Position numbers and translations under genes: made by a program | The notes under the pieces: generated by a model | Databases searched by the model: none | What the model was told of the DNA's origin: nothing | The model's input: only the letters and a program-made list of their open reading frames with translations | Shown: piece by piece, positions 1 through 11,040 of the stretch | Numbering within the stretch: position 1 is the first letter of the stretch | How the letters are laid out: each line of letters opens with the position of its first letter | From: Lathyrus oleraceus | Lineage: Eukaryota; Streptophyta; Magnoliopsida; Fabales; Fabaceae | Reading direction: 5' to 3' | DNA: 64,000 nucleotides | Assembly: GCF_024323335.1 (NCBI RefSeq) | Contig: NC_066579.1 | Location: 51,666,771 to 51,730,770, forward strand

Positions 1-16
1 TCTAGGATTTTGTTGC

Positions 17-442
17 TGTTAAGGAAAAAATGCAGGAATTAAATTCCCTTGTGACAGGGAAAGTCTGAGGGGAAAGATAGATTTTAGGATAATAATTTTC
101 TGCTTTTTCATTACTTTTTGTGTCCTTAAATAGACTGCAAAGATTACAATTGTGCCTTAATTATAGGATCTAGAGACACTTGTCAGCATCTACTACATTT
201 GAAGAAGAGAAACAAAATTATTCTTATCCTAAATATTGTCAGGTACTAACGGTAATAAAGGCTGGAGATAGTACTATGACAGCTCATAAACTTATCACCA
301 CAAGATATTTGTTCACATTCTGAACCTAATGGGCATTTGGGCTGATCTTTTGGGCCTTTCTCTTGGCACAATATTGGAGTTGCTGTTGTCTATTTCATTT
401 TTTCCTTTGTTTGTGTTGTTGGGACCCATTTGGTTTGTAACA
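17..442 (-). repeat. 3' LTR of the Reina-like element
   Basis: Direct repeat of 4963-5388 with five substitutions. It encodes the last 43 or so codons of pol, whose stop lies inside it at 313. The left edge is defined by the target duplication GTTGC at 12-16. Confidence 0.95.
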
Positions 443-3400
443 TTACCGTACCCATTGAGACAAATCTTGTCCTCAAGATTAAAGTGAGGGTACTTTGCTC
501 GAAACAGTGACTTCTGTTCCCAAGTTGCTTCGGAAATTGGAATGTCGTCCCATTGAATCAGTACTTCTTTGATTTTACCATGCAGAGGTTTGTGAGCTAG
601 CACAGCAATTGGGGTCAGTTCTTGAGGCGGAAAAGCTACCGGATCGGGAAGGGGGAAGACCTGAGTAACTGGTTGGCCGTGACAAAGCTTGAGGAGAGAC
701 ACATGGAAAACAGGGTGGATCCGGGAGGAAACTGAAAGCTCCAGCTCATAAGCTACTGGACCAATGCGCCGACGGATGCGGAAAGGGCCGTAGTATCGCT
801 TTGCTAGCTTCTGTGAGGGTCGATGTTGGACAGAACTTTGTCGGTAAGGTTGTAATTTTAAGAAAACCCATTGATCAACTTCAAATTGTTTGTCCTTTCG
901 ATGGAGGTTTACTTGTTGAACCATACGATTTCTGGCTTTGGTGAGGTTTTCTTTGAGCAGACGGAGGATGCGAGCTTTGTTGTGAAGTAATTCATCCAAG
1001 GTGTTGATTTTGGATTTCCCAGTGGTGTATGGAACCAAGGTGGGTGGTTTGCGACCGTAGAGGGCTTCGAACGGAGTCATACCTATCGCAGAGTGAAAAG
1101 CAGTGTTATACCAAAATTCCGCAAGTGAGAGGAAGCGAACCCAAAGTTGTGGCTCGTCGCTCACAAAACAACGCAGGTATGTCTCCAAACAGCGATTTAC
1201 AACTTCGGTTTGTCCGTCGGTTTGAGGATGGTAAGAGCTACTGAAAGAAAGTGTGGTTCCCAGGTGTTTGAACAAGGAGCGCCAAAACTGACTGACAAAT
1301 ATACGGTCTCTGTCACTAACAATTGTTTTGGGTGCCCCATGGAGTTTGTAGATCTCAGAAATGAAAATTGGAGCTAGTGAGGCAGCAGTGAAACTTGCAG
1401 GTAGCGAAATAAAATGGGCAAATTTGGTGAGGCGATCAACAATGACCCAGATGGTGGTTTTATGGTGCGATGGGGGAAGGTTGGTGATGAAATCCATGGA
1501 GATGTCATCCCAAACTTGTTGAGGTAACGGTAACGGTTGGAGTAAACCGTAAGGGGCATGGGTGTTGTATTTATTGTGTTGGCAAGTGGTGCAGCGATTG
1601 ACGAATTGTTTAACATCTCGGTGCATACCCGGCCAATAGAAGGATGCTGATACACGCGCCAAGGTAGCTTGAATACCGGAGTGGCCGCCTAAAGGTGAAG
1701 CATGGAATTCTTGTAGAATTTCCAATCGAAGCCCTGTTTCTTCAGGTATAAACAATCTATCTTTGAAGTAGAGTAGGTCTGATTTGTGAGAAAAATGTTG
1801 CCTCATTTTGGTGTCTTCTTGTGCTTTCCTGATTAGATTCTGACCTGCAGGGTTAGTAGAAAAAAAAGATTGTAATTGAGAAATTAAAGGGGAAGAAAGG
1901 GAACTAATAGCTGCACAGATTTCCTCAATTGGTGGCTCAGTTACTCGAGATAATGCGTCGGCGACAACATTGTCTTTTCCAGGTTTGTAATGAATTTCAT
2001 AGTTATAACCCACAAGTTTAGTTAACCACTTTTGTTGCTCTGGGGTTTGGATTGTTTGTGTCATGAGACATTTCAAACTCTTATGATCTGTGAAGATCTT
2101 AAAAGTGGATCCTAACAAATATTGTCTCCATTTTTTTATTGCTTCAGTTAGGCCATATAACTCTCGCACATATGTGGATGCGGCAGAAAGACGGGCGTTC
2201 AACTTTTTGCTGAAAAAAGCGATGGGTCGGGAGTTTTGGGACAGAACAGCACCAATTGCTGTGGTGGATGCATCAGTCGTGACTTCGAAGGGTTGGGAGA
2301 AATCAGGTAAGGTAAGAGTAGGTAGTTTGATCATTGCTTCTTTGAGAGTGTCAAAAGCTACAACTGCTTCGTCTGTCCATTTGAATGAATTAGCTTTCAG
2401 TAAATCTGTGAGAGGGCTGGCAATAGATGCGTAATTCAAGACAAAACGACGGTAGAATCCTGTAAGTCCCAGGAAAGCCCTAAGTGCAGTAATGTTTTTA
2501 GGTGGAGGCCAAGAGATCATGGCCTGAATTTTTGAAGGATCAACTTGTACACCATTTGCTGAAATCAGGTGTCCTAAATAGTCAATAGAAAGGACCCCAA
2601 ATTGGCATTTGGATAGTTTAGCATAGAATTGGTGGGTAGCAAGTAAAGCTAGGACTTGGTTGATGTGAGTGAGGTGTAATTCCCATGTGGGGCTGTAGAT
2701 TAAGATGTCGTCAAAGAAGACGAGGGCGAATTTGCGGAGGTAGGGTCGAAGGAGGTCATTCATGGCGGCTTGGAAGGTTGAGGGGGCGTTAGATAAGCCG
2801 AAAGGCATCACTAGAAATTCATAGTGGCCGTCAAACGTGCGAAAACCAGTTTTGTGAAAATCTTCCGGAACTAAACGAATTTGGTGGTAACCGGACCTTA
2901 AATCAATTTTGGAGAAATAGGTTGCTCCGTGTAACTCATCTAAGAGCTCATCAATGGTTGGTATGGGGAAACGGTCCTTGATGGTGATGTTGTTAAGAGC
3001 CCTATAATCTACGCAAAACCGCCAGGAACCATCTTTTTTTTTCACTAGTAGGACGGGTGAGGAATATGGGCTCGTGCTAGGTTGGATTATCCCATCTTGC
3101 AACATTTCTTTAATAAGGTTGGTCATGGTTTCTTTTTGATAGTGGGGGTATCGGTATGGTTTAATGTTGATAGGAGTAGCATTGGGTTGGAGGTGAATGT
3201 GATGGTCATGATATCTTGAAGGTGGTAAACCTTGTGGTTTTGAGAAAATGGGAAGGTAGTTATTAAGGATAGGTTGTATGTCAGGGTGAAAGGTTTGAAT
3301 GAGTTGTGCATCTGTTAAAGGATCGGTGCTTTGTGGTGGTGAAATATGTGTGGGATGGGTGGGGACCATGGAAATAGAGTGAAAGGTTGCGATGGCATTA

Positions 3401-3777
3401 GTTTGTAGCATGTGGTGTAGTTGGTGGGCAGAAGCTTGTGTTAGGGTGTTAGGTTTAGAACTAGTGATGGTGAGGAGAGCATCATTGTGATAAAACTGCA
3501 TAGAAGGAACACTAAAATCAGAGACAAATGGCCCTAAAGTTTGCAACCATTGAACCCCAAGAACCACATCAGCCCCTTGGATAGGAAGAACGTAAAGGGA
3601 AACCGTGAAAAGATGTTGGTCAACCATTAAAGGGGTCTCTTTGCAAACACCTGTGCAATGTAAGTGATCACCGTTACCTACCATCACTGAAAAAGATGAC
3701 AAGGGTTGGATAGGGAGGTGTAAGAAAGAGGCTACGCGCGGTTGAATGATGTTATGGGAGCTGCCTGAATCGACCAA
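313..3777 (-). CDS. pol: Reina-like pol polyprotein (protease to chromodomain)
   Basis: Open frame of 1154 codons encoding the retrotransposon enzymes. Seen: protease motif DSGSS at residues 3-7; RT about 200-400 with catalytic FFDD at 354-357; RNase H about 490-610 with TDAS at 501; integrase zinc finger with H692/H699 and C729/C732; integrase core triad D762, D822, E858; chromodomain-like segment about 1055-1105. The family's usual YxDD is here FxDD, which is common in gypsy RTs and not a lesion. The listed start is an internal Met: the frame stays open upstream with protease-like residues, so the true protein would be gag-pol. The C-terminal 43 residues lie inside the 3' LTR. The frame overlaps gag by 46 nt in the -1 phase. 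No internal stop is seen, so the enzyme part looks intact. Confidence 0.92.
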   Translation of the reverse strand: MVDSGSSHNIIQPRVASFLHLPIQPLSSFSVMVGNGDHLHCTGVCKETPLMVDQHLFTVSLYVLPIQGADVVLGVQWLQTLGPFVSDFSVPSMQFYHNDALLTITSSKPNTLTQASAHQLHHMLQTNAIATFHSISMVPTHPTHISPPQSTDPLTDAQLIQTFHPDIQPILNNYLPIFSKPQGLPPSRYHDHHIHLQPNATPINIKPYRYPHYQKETMTNLIKEMLQDGIIQPSTSPYSSPVLLVKKKDGSWRFCVDYRALNNITIKDRFPIPTIDELLDELHGATYFSKIDLRSGYHQIRLVPEDFHKTGFRTFDGHYEFLVMPFGLSNAPSTFQAAMNDLLRPYLRKFALVFFDDILIYSPTWELHLTHINQVLALLATHQFYAKLSKCQFGVLSIDYLGHLISANGVQVDPSKIQAMISWPPPKNITALRAFLGLTGFYRRFVLNYASIASPLTDLLKANSFKWTDEAVVAFDTLKEAMIKLPTLTLPDFSQPFEVTTDASTTAIGAVLSQNSRPIAFFSKKLNARLSAASTYVRELYGLTEAIKKWRQYLLGSTFKIFTDHKSLKCLMTQTIQTPEQQKWLTKLVGYNYEIHYKPGKDNVVADALSRVTEPPIEEICAAISSLSSPLISQLQSFFSTNPAGQNLIRKAQEDTKMRQHFSHKSDLLYFKDRLFIPEETGLRLEILQEFHASPLGGHSGIQATLARVSASFYWPGMHRDVKQFVNRCTTCQHNKYNTHAPYGLLQPLPLPQQVWDDISMDFITNLPPSHHKTTIWVIVDRLTKFAHFISLPASFTAASLAPIFISEIYKLHGAPKTIVSDRDRIFVSQFWRSLFKHLGTTLSFSSSYHPQTDGQTEVVNRCLETYLRCFVSDEPQLWVRFLSLAEFWYNTAFHSAIGMTPFEALYGRKPPTLVPYTTGKSKINTLDELLHNKARILRLLKENLTKARNRMVQQVNLHRKDKQFEVDQWVFLKLQPYRQSSVQHRPSQKLAKRYYGPFRIRRRIGPVAYELELSVSSRIHPVFHVSLLKLCHGQPVTQVFPLPDPVAFPPQELTPIAVLAHKPLHGKIKEVLIQWDDIPISEATWEQKSLFRAKYPHFNLEDKICLNGYGNVTNQMGPNNTNKGKNEIDNSNSNIVPRERPKRSAQMPIRFRM

Positions 3778-4937
3778 AACTGTAATGTGGTGGCCATGAA
3801 TGGATGCAGTGAAACGTAAGGTGCGGGGGAGGGGTGGCCAGTGGCAGCTTGGAGGGACAATTGGAATAGTGTTGGTTCAATGTTAAGTGGTTCTGTAATG
3901 GTGACATTTGTGTCGTGTTGAGTAATATCAGGATCTGTTTGGGATTCGAGTAATGGGACTGGGTCTGTTTGTGTAATGAGAGCACATAAATTAGCATCTG
4001 ACGGTGTGGAGTCATCGGTATCCAGGAGTAACAAGAATTGTTTGGATTTACAGCGGTGGCCAGGATGAAATCGCTCATCACAGTTAAAACACAATCCTTG
4101 TGTGCGTCTTTGTTGCATCTCTATGGGATTCAATCGCTTAATAGGAAAAGGGGTTTGAGGGAGTGTGTTACGTTGGGGTAATTGATGCAGGGGAGTGGGT
4201 AGAAGCGGGGGTTTTGGATATTTAGATGTAGTAGCTTGGAAAGGCCGTGTGACAGAGGTTTTGGATTCAATGAGCTTTGCAAGGCCTATGGCCTGGGAAA
4301 TGGATGTAGGTTGATGGACAACAAGTTCATTTTGGATATGGAATTTTAAACCTGAGACAAAACAGTCAGTGATAGCCAAAGGTGATAGACCTGTTACCCT
4401 ATTACAAAGACGTTCGAAATCCCGTTGATAGTCAGCAACTGATGCTGTTTGTTTGAGTTTGAAAAGGGCTTGTTGATGGTTGTCGTAAGCAGAGGGTCCA
4501 AAACGAACCTCCAAAGCTCGTGTGAACGCCTCCCATGTTGAAAGGAGGTGATTGTTGAACATCCATTGGTACCAACCAAGGGCGTCACCAGTCATGTAGC
4601 CGGCAACGTGAGCTAATCGTTGGTGGTGGGGAATGGCGTAGTGAGCGAAAAACTGGTTAGCTTGGAAGACCCAATCGAGGGGGTTTGTGCCGTCAAAAGG
4701 CAAGAGGCGTAACTTGGGTGGTTTCATCGTGAGATCTGTGTGCGAGGTGCCTTGGCTAGGAGAAATCTGGGCTTGGACAGGAATTTGGGATTGTAGAGAT
4801 TCCATGGAAGCTAAATAATCCTCATGGCGTTGGTCTTAAGTGTTCCGGAAAGAGGAAAAGGCTGCAGTTAGGTTATTAATGGATTCTTGTAGTTGTTGGA
4901 GGGTAGGTGGTTCAGATGGTTGTTGTCGGGGAGGCAT
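3732..4937 (-). pseudogene. gag: Reina-like gag, interrupted by a stop codon
   Basis: Capsid and nucleocapsid gene. The 357-codon open part (3732-4805) has the retrotransposon gag core (W-rich segment about residues 44-90) and one CCHC zinc knuckle, CFNCDERFHPGHRC. An ATG at 4937-4935 lies in the same frame, and the short N-terminal segment after it is interrupted by TAA at 4838-4836, 33 codons in; this ATG is probably the family start. The gag end is out of phase with pol. In the pol frame, protease-like coding continues upstream to a C-rich run at about 3825-3836, so a single-base indel there probably split a once continuous gag-pol. That is inference; true -1 frameshifting is the alternative. 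Translation from the Met at 4805 could still give a shortened gag. Confidence 0.8.
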
Positions 4938-4962
4938 GATATCAAGTAATGAGAGCACCAAA

Positions 4963-5388
4963 TGTTAAGGAAAAAATGCAGGAATTAAATTCCCTTGTGA
5001 CAGGGAAAGTCTGAGGGGAAAGATAGATTTTGGGATAATAATTTTATGCTTTTTCATTACTTTTTGTGTCCTTAAATAGACTGCAAAGATTACAATTGTG
5101 CCTTAATTATAGGATCTAGAGACACTTGTCAGCATCTACTACATTTGAAGAAGAGAAACAAAATTATTCTTATCCTAAATATTGCCAGGTACTAACGGTA
5201 ATAAAGGCTGGAGATAGTACTATGACAACTCATAAACTTATCACCACAAGATATTTGTTCACATTCTGAACCTAATGGGCATTTGGGCTGATCTTTTGGG
5301 CCTTTCTCTTGGCACAATATTGGAGTTGTTGTTGTCTATTTCATTTTTTCCTTTGTTTGTGTTGTTGGGACCCATTTGGTTTGTAACA
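4963..5388 (-). repeat. 5' LTR of the Reina-like element
   Basis: Second 426-bp LTR copy. On the minus strand it starts TGTTACAAACC and ends CCTTAACA. The duplication GTTGC follows at 5389-5393. The minus-strand reading frame at 5259-5540 is only the pol C-terminal tail duplicated in this LTR and running on into flanking DNA; it is not a gene. Confidence 0.95.
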
Positions 5389-5393
5389 GTTGC

Positions 5394-5914
<521 letters not shown>

Positions 5915-6150
5915 TTAGATTTAAATCATAATGAATCTAAATCATTAGATTTAAAATAAATGAGTGATATTACGTTTCATTTTTATTCTGGATCAATTTT
6001 CTCTCTCCTCCATTATTAAAATAAATATTTTAAATTAAAACATTATATTTCTGATATCAAAATTCTCTCTCATCTCATCCATTTATTTTAAATATAATGG
6101 TTCAGATTATTTCTCATGTTCTCACATAAAATTATAATTCGTATAGTATA

Positions 6151-6154
<4 letters not shown>

Positions 6155-6204
<50 letters not shown>
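6155..6204. repeat. (AT)n microsatellite
   Basis: Fifty bases of pure AT dinucleotides within AT-rich DNA. Confidence 0.97.
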
Positions 6205-6206
<2 letters not shown>

Positions 6207-6776
6207 TTCTATGTGATTGGTTACATTAGGTAAAATAACATATGTACAAAATGTATTTGTGTAGAGGCAACATGTGGAACGAGATGTTTCAGCATGTGTT
6301 CCACTATCTAGCCTAAATCTTTTAGCTAGATTTTATGAAGATATCAGAGCATGATTGTGTTTGTTTATAAGAAGATTTATTCAATCCAAATTTCTACTAA
6401 AGTGATTAAGAGAAATATTTGGTTGTAAGCAAATAGTTGAGAAAGATGTTCAACATATACTGTGTGACATCTTCGTGTAAGGATTGAGTTCTGAAGATCT
6501 TCAAATTTCCTTCAGAATTGCTTTGGTGTTAATTTCATCAGAAGATGCAAAAGTTTGCTTTTGGAAGAAGTTTGTTTTGTTAATCCAAATCGATTTGGAT
6601 GGATTTGCCTTGAAGGATGATGTAGTTCAGATTTATTTAATCCAAGATCTACTTTACATAGAAGATTTACATGAAGAGAGTTATTTTGGATATTCTAGTG
6701 CAACATGTGGAACACGATTTTCAAGCATGTGTGCAGTGTAACATTTAACCCTTGTCAACAAGCCATGATGGATATT
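6205..6776. other. Repetitive AT-rich DNA, no gene recognised
   Basis: The motif CAACATGTGGAAC occurs twice (about 6268 and 6701), each followed by a related AGCATGTGT segment, suggesting an internal duplication or LTR-like DNA. The 85-codon frame at 6484-6741 has no recognisable domain and is not called a gene. Confidence 0.4.
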
Positions 6777-7690
6777 GTTAGGTGCAAAATTTATGATTTA
6801 TTTTAATCAGTTATGTTGTTATATTTTAGCAATGCATTTATGTGGATTTGTTTGTTAATGACTGGCTGAGATCAATTAGATTTAAATGGAGATTTAAATT
6901 TTAATTTGAATAAAAAACAAATCATATCTTTTAGAGGATTTTGTGAAACAAATTAAAACCAAATCCTCTATTTTTCTGGATGTGATATTATTCTAGGAAA
7001 AGGCCTAGAGTCAACATTTTTATATAAGGAGACTCAAACCTAGAGTTTGAGGTGTGCATGTTTTGAAGACTCTTTGTGTTAGGGTTTCTTTTTTTTATGT
7101 GTCTTTGTTTAAGTTATTGTTGCGCACCACTCTAGCGCTTGATTCATATCTTAAGGCCTAAAGTTTGGTATCTTTATTGAGTTTTAAAACTTTGTTCCAA
7201 GATACTAATTTTATAAGCTTCTGAACAAAGTATTAGTGTGAATTATACATCGTATTATTGCTTCGTTCAAAAGGTATAATAGTTAGTTTATTTAGTTGAG
7301 TTATACTCAACTTTCATCATTGTGTTTATGTTGATCACTTGGGATTAGTGACTGAGAGAAAGTAAGTGGGGGTTCTCATATTTAGGGGGAGTCCTAAAAA
7401 AAGACACTAATGATAGAATTAAAAAGATGGGCATTGAACAATGGGCTTCTTCATCTATGACACTTTATACTAATTTTATAGAATAATGGATTTCCTTTCT
7501 TGGATAGAGTGCCCTTAAGACGTATGTGTGATTTCACTAAACTGGATTAACAATTATTGTGTTCTTTATTGCTTTTCTACTTTATCATCTTGTATAAATT
7601 AATATGTCATGACTTGGTTATGTAACTGGTTTTTACTTTCTGGTATACAATGTCCCAGATATCGTCTCTGGCATTTGTCCCTAGAGAACA
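6777..7690 (+). repeat. Probable Ty1/copia LTR followed by a primer-binding site
   Basis: The right edge is supported by CA at 7689-7690 followed, after 10 bases, by TGGTATTAGAGC (7701-7712), one mismatch from the initiator-tRNA-Met primer site of copia elements. A TATA-like TATATAAGG near 7020 fits an LTR promoter. The left edge at TGTTAGGTGC is a guess, since no second copy is present. Confidence 0.45.
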
Positions 7691-7700
7691 AAATTTTAAT

Positions 7701-7712
7701 TGGTATTAGAGC
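7701..7712 (+). other. Copia primer-binding site (tRNA-Met type)
   Basis: TGGTATTAGAGC differs at one base from the consensus complementary to the initiator tRNA-Met 3' end. It implies that a copia element once continued to the right. Confidence 0.6.
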
Positions 7713-8246
7713 TTGTTTTCCTTGATGTTGTGTGTTTTGTGTGAAGTATTGTTTATCTTGTGTTATCACATGCTGGAGCATCTAGCATGGCGTATGGCCC
7801 TTCTGTGAGCTCATATGTGTGTTAGTAGTATCTTATGACTACTGACTTGACTACTAATTGTGTGATCATGCATGATTGACTATTATGGAGCATTGAATGT
7901 GTGTAGAAACCTCATGATTTTTGACTTGTGCTACTAATGTGTTTTCTGTTGCTGCTGATGTTAGCTCTAATTGTATGTAGTATTTACAAGACATGTGATT
8001 TTTAAACCTTTTCCAAATTGTGGCAAAATGGGGAGTAATGATCATGTGGGATAAGATGTTCAAGCATGATGTTCTGATGTGGTGTGTATAGGTGTGTATA
8101 GAAACCACCTTGCATTATTTCTGTTGTGAGATACTTATGTTGCTGTTATGATATGCTCTTTTGTGGTGGGCTACTTCTTGAATATCACTTCTTGTAAGTT
8201 ACATCTTGTAAGTTATTTTAGTCAAAATTTGCCAAAGGGGAGATTG
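7713..8246 (+). mobile_element. Remnant of copia internal region with polypurine tract
   Basis: No coding is recognised. The stretch ends in CCAAAGGGGAGATTG (about 8233-8247), which looks like the polypurine tract just before a 3' LTR of SIRE/Maximus elements. No LTR follows; Tat integrase-like sequence begins instead, so the copia element was cut or recombined here. The primer site and this tract are only about 530 bp apart, implying loss of nearly all of the internal region. Confidence 0.4.
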
Positions 8247-9350
8247 TTATTCTACGTGAAAGTAAAAATACTAGAGATTTATATGACACACATCATTAAA
8301 TATCTAGCGGTGGGAGATTTACTAGAAGACAAAAAAGAGATGTTAAAGACCCAAAGGGAGCTTTATTTGTATTTTGTTATTGAAGATCACCTCCACATTA
8401 GAGGTTTTACGAATCCCTTATTGAAATATTTGATAAAGGAAGATGGGAATAAGGTCTTAAAGGAAGTCCATTAATGCTAATTAAGAGAACACTTGTATGG
8501 AAGATCATTAGCCAAGAAAACAATTATGGACGACTACTATTGTATGACGATGAATGAAGATGCTAAGGCACATGTATAAAATTTCCAAAAATGCCAAGGA
8601 CGTAATGAACTATATATTACTCCCCCAGAGTATATTAGTGCATTACCCTTCCATAGTTCATTAATTACTTTTAAAAATGGATCAAGACAGAAACATTAGC
8701 AAAGGTTAAGGGTCATAACATCTTGAACTTATTTAAAAGTAACATTCTCACTCGGTTCAACATTCCTTAAGTTGTTGTAATTGACAATAAGGCGAAATTC
8801 AGAGAGAGAAGGTTCTGAGATTTGCTAGAAAGTTTACATGTTTCCCATTATTTTATCTTCGTGGAACACCCTCAAACCAAAGCCAAAGTCTTCAAAAAAT
8901 GAGATTCCCTTCTGACTCACTTACAAGACTGAAACGGTGATCCCTGTCAAAAAAGGAGAGCTAAGTTGGAGGATATCACATAACAAGTCAAGTGAAATTA
9001 ATAAAGAAGAATTCAAATAAAAGTCGGACATTCTAGAAGAATACATGGATTGGGCCTTGATAAGTTGTTAATATAAGTCATAATAAAGTAGAAAATGACA
9101 TCAAGGTACAATTGGAAAGTCATCCCCAAGGAATTTACCTTGAGAAACCTTGTATTAAGAAAATCAGACATCGATAATAAGTACGCTTCAGATGGAAAAC
9201 TCACCCCTAATTAGGTACGATTATATTGAGTCATTGTTGGATCCGGAAAAGAGGATTACATTTTAGAGACCATGGTCAGGAAAGCAGCCCTTCGGACCTG
9301 GAATGCAAAAAATCTTAAAATATTTCACATATACTTTGTAAACAAAAGTT
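8247..9350 (+). pseudogene. Ty3/gypsy Tat-type integrase remnant
   Basis: Degenerate pol C-terminus. The open part (8148-8474) ends in residues like the segment before the integrase zinc finger (HIRGFTNPLLKYL, then KEVH). Downstream, in shifting frames, are a YYWPTM-like segment, KCQ-like finger residues (about 8580-8610), SPPEY-like residues near 8620, core-like VVIDNKAKF (about 8778) and VEHPQTKAK (about 8860), and an LTYKTETVIPV-like segment near 8920 typical of Tat integrases. Several stops and shifts make it non-functional. Order and orientation are consistent with one decayed element on the plus strand. Similarity was judged by eye. Confidence 0.6.
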
Positions 9351-9599
9351 TTAAGTTGTTACACAATTAATACAAATGCATATTTTAATCTCGTCGGAGT
9401 GTAACGATGTGACTTCTTTGGTGAAGGTCACCAAATTGGTCATTGTACACTAGAGAGTTATGTTGTAAAGGCGCAATATGCGAGAAACTATCATGAGTCA
9501 AACCATTCCTTCAATACCTCTACAAGGTGGGATAAGCAATCGAGTTGTAATTAGGACATTAATCACATTCAAAGTTTTAGCCTATAAGCGCCTCAAGAT

Positions 9600-9935
9600 C
9601 CACCACAAATGATATCATCCTAATTAGAAAAAACCTTGGTAAGTTTTATGCAAACCACTCAAGTAGGTATTGATATGTTAAAGAGGAATCACGAAGAGAG
9701 GATAAAGAACCATCTGACAATGAACAAGAACATTGAGGCCTCTATTAAGAATTTAGAGTTGCAAATCGGTCATTTGTCACGATAAATGGTAGCTCAGGAT
9801 ATCTCGAGTGGGGGATTTATCAATAATATAGTGGATAACCCAAAGAACGAGAATTGTAGATCCATTGAGTTGAGAAGTGAAGTGGTGACTTCTAACCAAA
9901 AGACCAGTGGGAAGAGAAAATAAGACACATGCGCA
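9600..9935 (+). pseudogene. Athila/Tat-like gag C-terminal remnant
   Basis: Translation in one frame gives a segment with IKNLELQIGHLSR, then GGFINN-VDNPKNENC and IELRS. This is the conserved tail of Athila-type gag, where a coiled segment precedes a VDNPKNE motif. At least one stop (TAA near 9783) breaks the frame. It lies downstream of integrase remnants in the same orientation, the reverse of normal gene order, so two elements or a rearrangement are present. Confidence 0.55.
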
Positions 9936-11040
9936 CCACCGGATGAAATAACTGAATCAGGAATAGAAAAATCTGACGTGAAGAATAACTTGGGAAAAGA
10001 GAAAGAAGACCAAGAGAGGATGGTTTGGTGGTGAATGAAGTTTCAAAGGCAAGAATTTTCTTAGACATGGTTATCCAACCTGGACATCTTCAGCAATCTC
10101 TTGTCCTCAAGACCTATTTTGGAAACAAACCAAATGAAAGCGAAGAAATTGATGAAGTATTAGACTACATCTATGCTTTGCTCACTATTATTGAGTCGAA
10201 GAATATTTAGGAACCACATCATTGATTCCTCAAGTTCATTGGAATCCTACCAAACAAGAGGAAGAAGAAGGATGATGTGTTCTTCGTATCATATATTCCG
10301 CCCTAACAGAGAAGCAAACGTTCAAGCTAAATACATTTAAATAAGTGATGCGTGTGTGGCAACCCACGATTTGGTAACACATTTTATATTTAGATGAGTT
10401 AATTTAATTTCAATCAATTTTAAATTTCAGCATGTTTTTAGTTTTTAGTGTTTTGGTATTTTTAATGCTTGTGTTGAATGTGTAAAAAATCTAAAGGGAA
10501 GTGGAAGCAACAATCGATTCTTTGAGTTTTACTGCCCGAACGATAGTTTATAATTCAGCAGTTATACTTTTGTTTTTATTTATTTTTATGTCCTTTTGTA
10601 CCACTCGGTTGAAGAGGGGGAGCTCCAAAAATTTGCTCTTCCCCAAAATTTGTAATGTTTAGTTCTCTGATTAATGAATTTTGTTTGGGCCTGTTTCTTT
10701 TTAAATTTAATTAATACCTTACCTTTGAATAGAAAAGTAGTCACAATAAAAAGTGAATAAAGTGAGTGAGATTGAAGGGACCTAGCTGAGTTATGATTGA
10801 TGAAGAAAATGGACACCGCTGCTGGTACTCAACCTCTAGATACTTGAACAAGTGAGGTTTGAGCCCAAATAATTCTATTGATTACTTATTTCTTTTTCTG
10901 AGCGTATCCATGCATCTGTAATATCTAGAATTTGAATTTTATTTGTTTTAATTATTTTATATGATAAACACACATAGAGACAGTTGTTTGTGAAAACTTT
11001 GCGAACTTGTAAACCACCCTTGCACAATAATTGATATCCA
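9936..11040. other. Retroelement-derived or unclassified DNA
   Basis: Only short frames are visible, for example 61 codons at 10025-10210 with no domain I recognise. It probably continues the decayed gypsy element, because AAGTTTGGGGT motifs typical of legume gypsy 3' regions follow at about 11177 and 11210. Confidence 0.3.

Larger units (their letters stand above)
17..5388 (-). mobile_element. Ty3/gypsy chromovirus, Reina-like, nearly complete
   Basis: Complete LTR retrotransposon read on the minus strand. Seen: two 426-bp direct repeats (17-442 and 4963-5388) starting TG and ending CA on both strands, flanked by a perfect 5-bp duplication GTTGC (12-16 and 5389-5393). Between them lie gag and a pol with protease, RT, RNase H, integrase and chromodomain in the Ty3/gypsy order. 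The 5.4-kb size, short LTRs and chromodomain fit the Reina branch of plant chromoviruses; the branch is inferred. The sequence following the 5' LTR on the minus strand (4962 downward) begins TTTGGTGCTCTC, a possible primer site that I cannot assign to a tRNA. LTR divergence is 5 in 426, so insertion was recent. Gag is interrupted, so the copy is probably not autonomous. Confidence 0.93.

Noticed and set aside
3732..3777. Programmed -1 frameshift between Reina-like gag and pol
   Set aside because: No clear slippery heptamer with a downstream structure was identified, and protease coding in the pol frame continues upstream to a C-run, so a simple indel is preferred, though not proven.
6484..6741. 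85-codon frame as a host gene
   Set aside because: No domain, no supporting structure, and it lies in LTR-like repetitive DNA.
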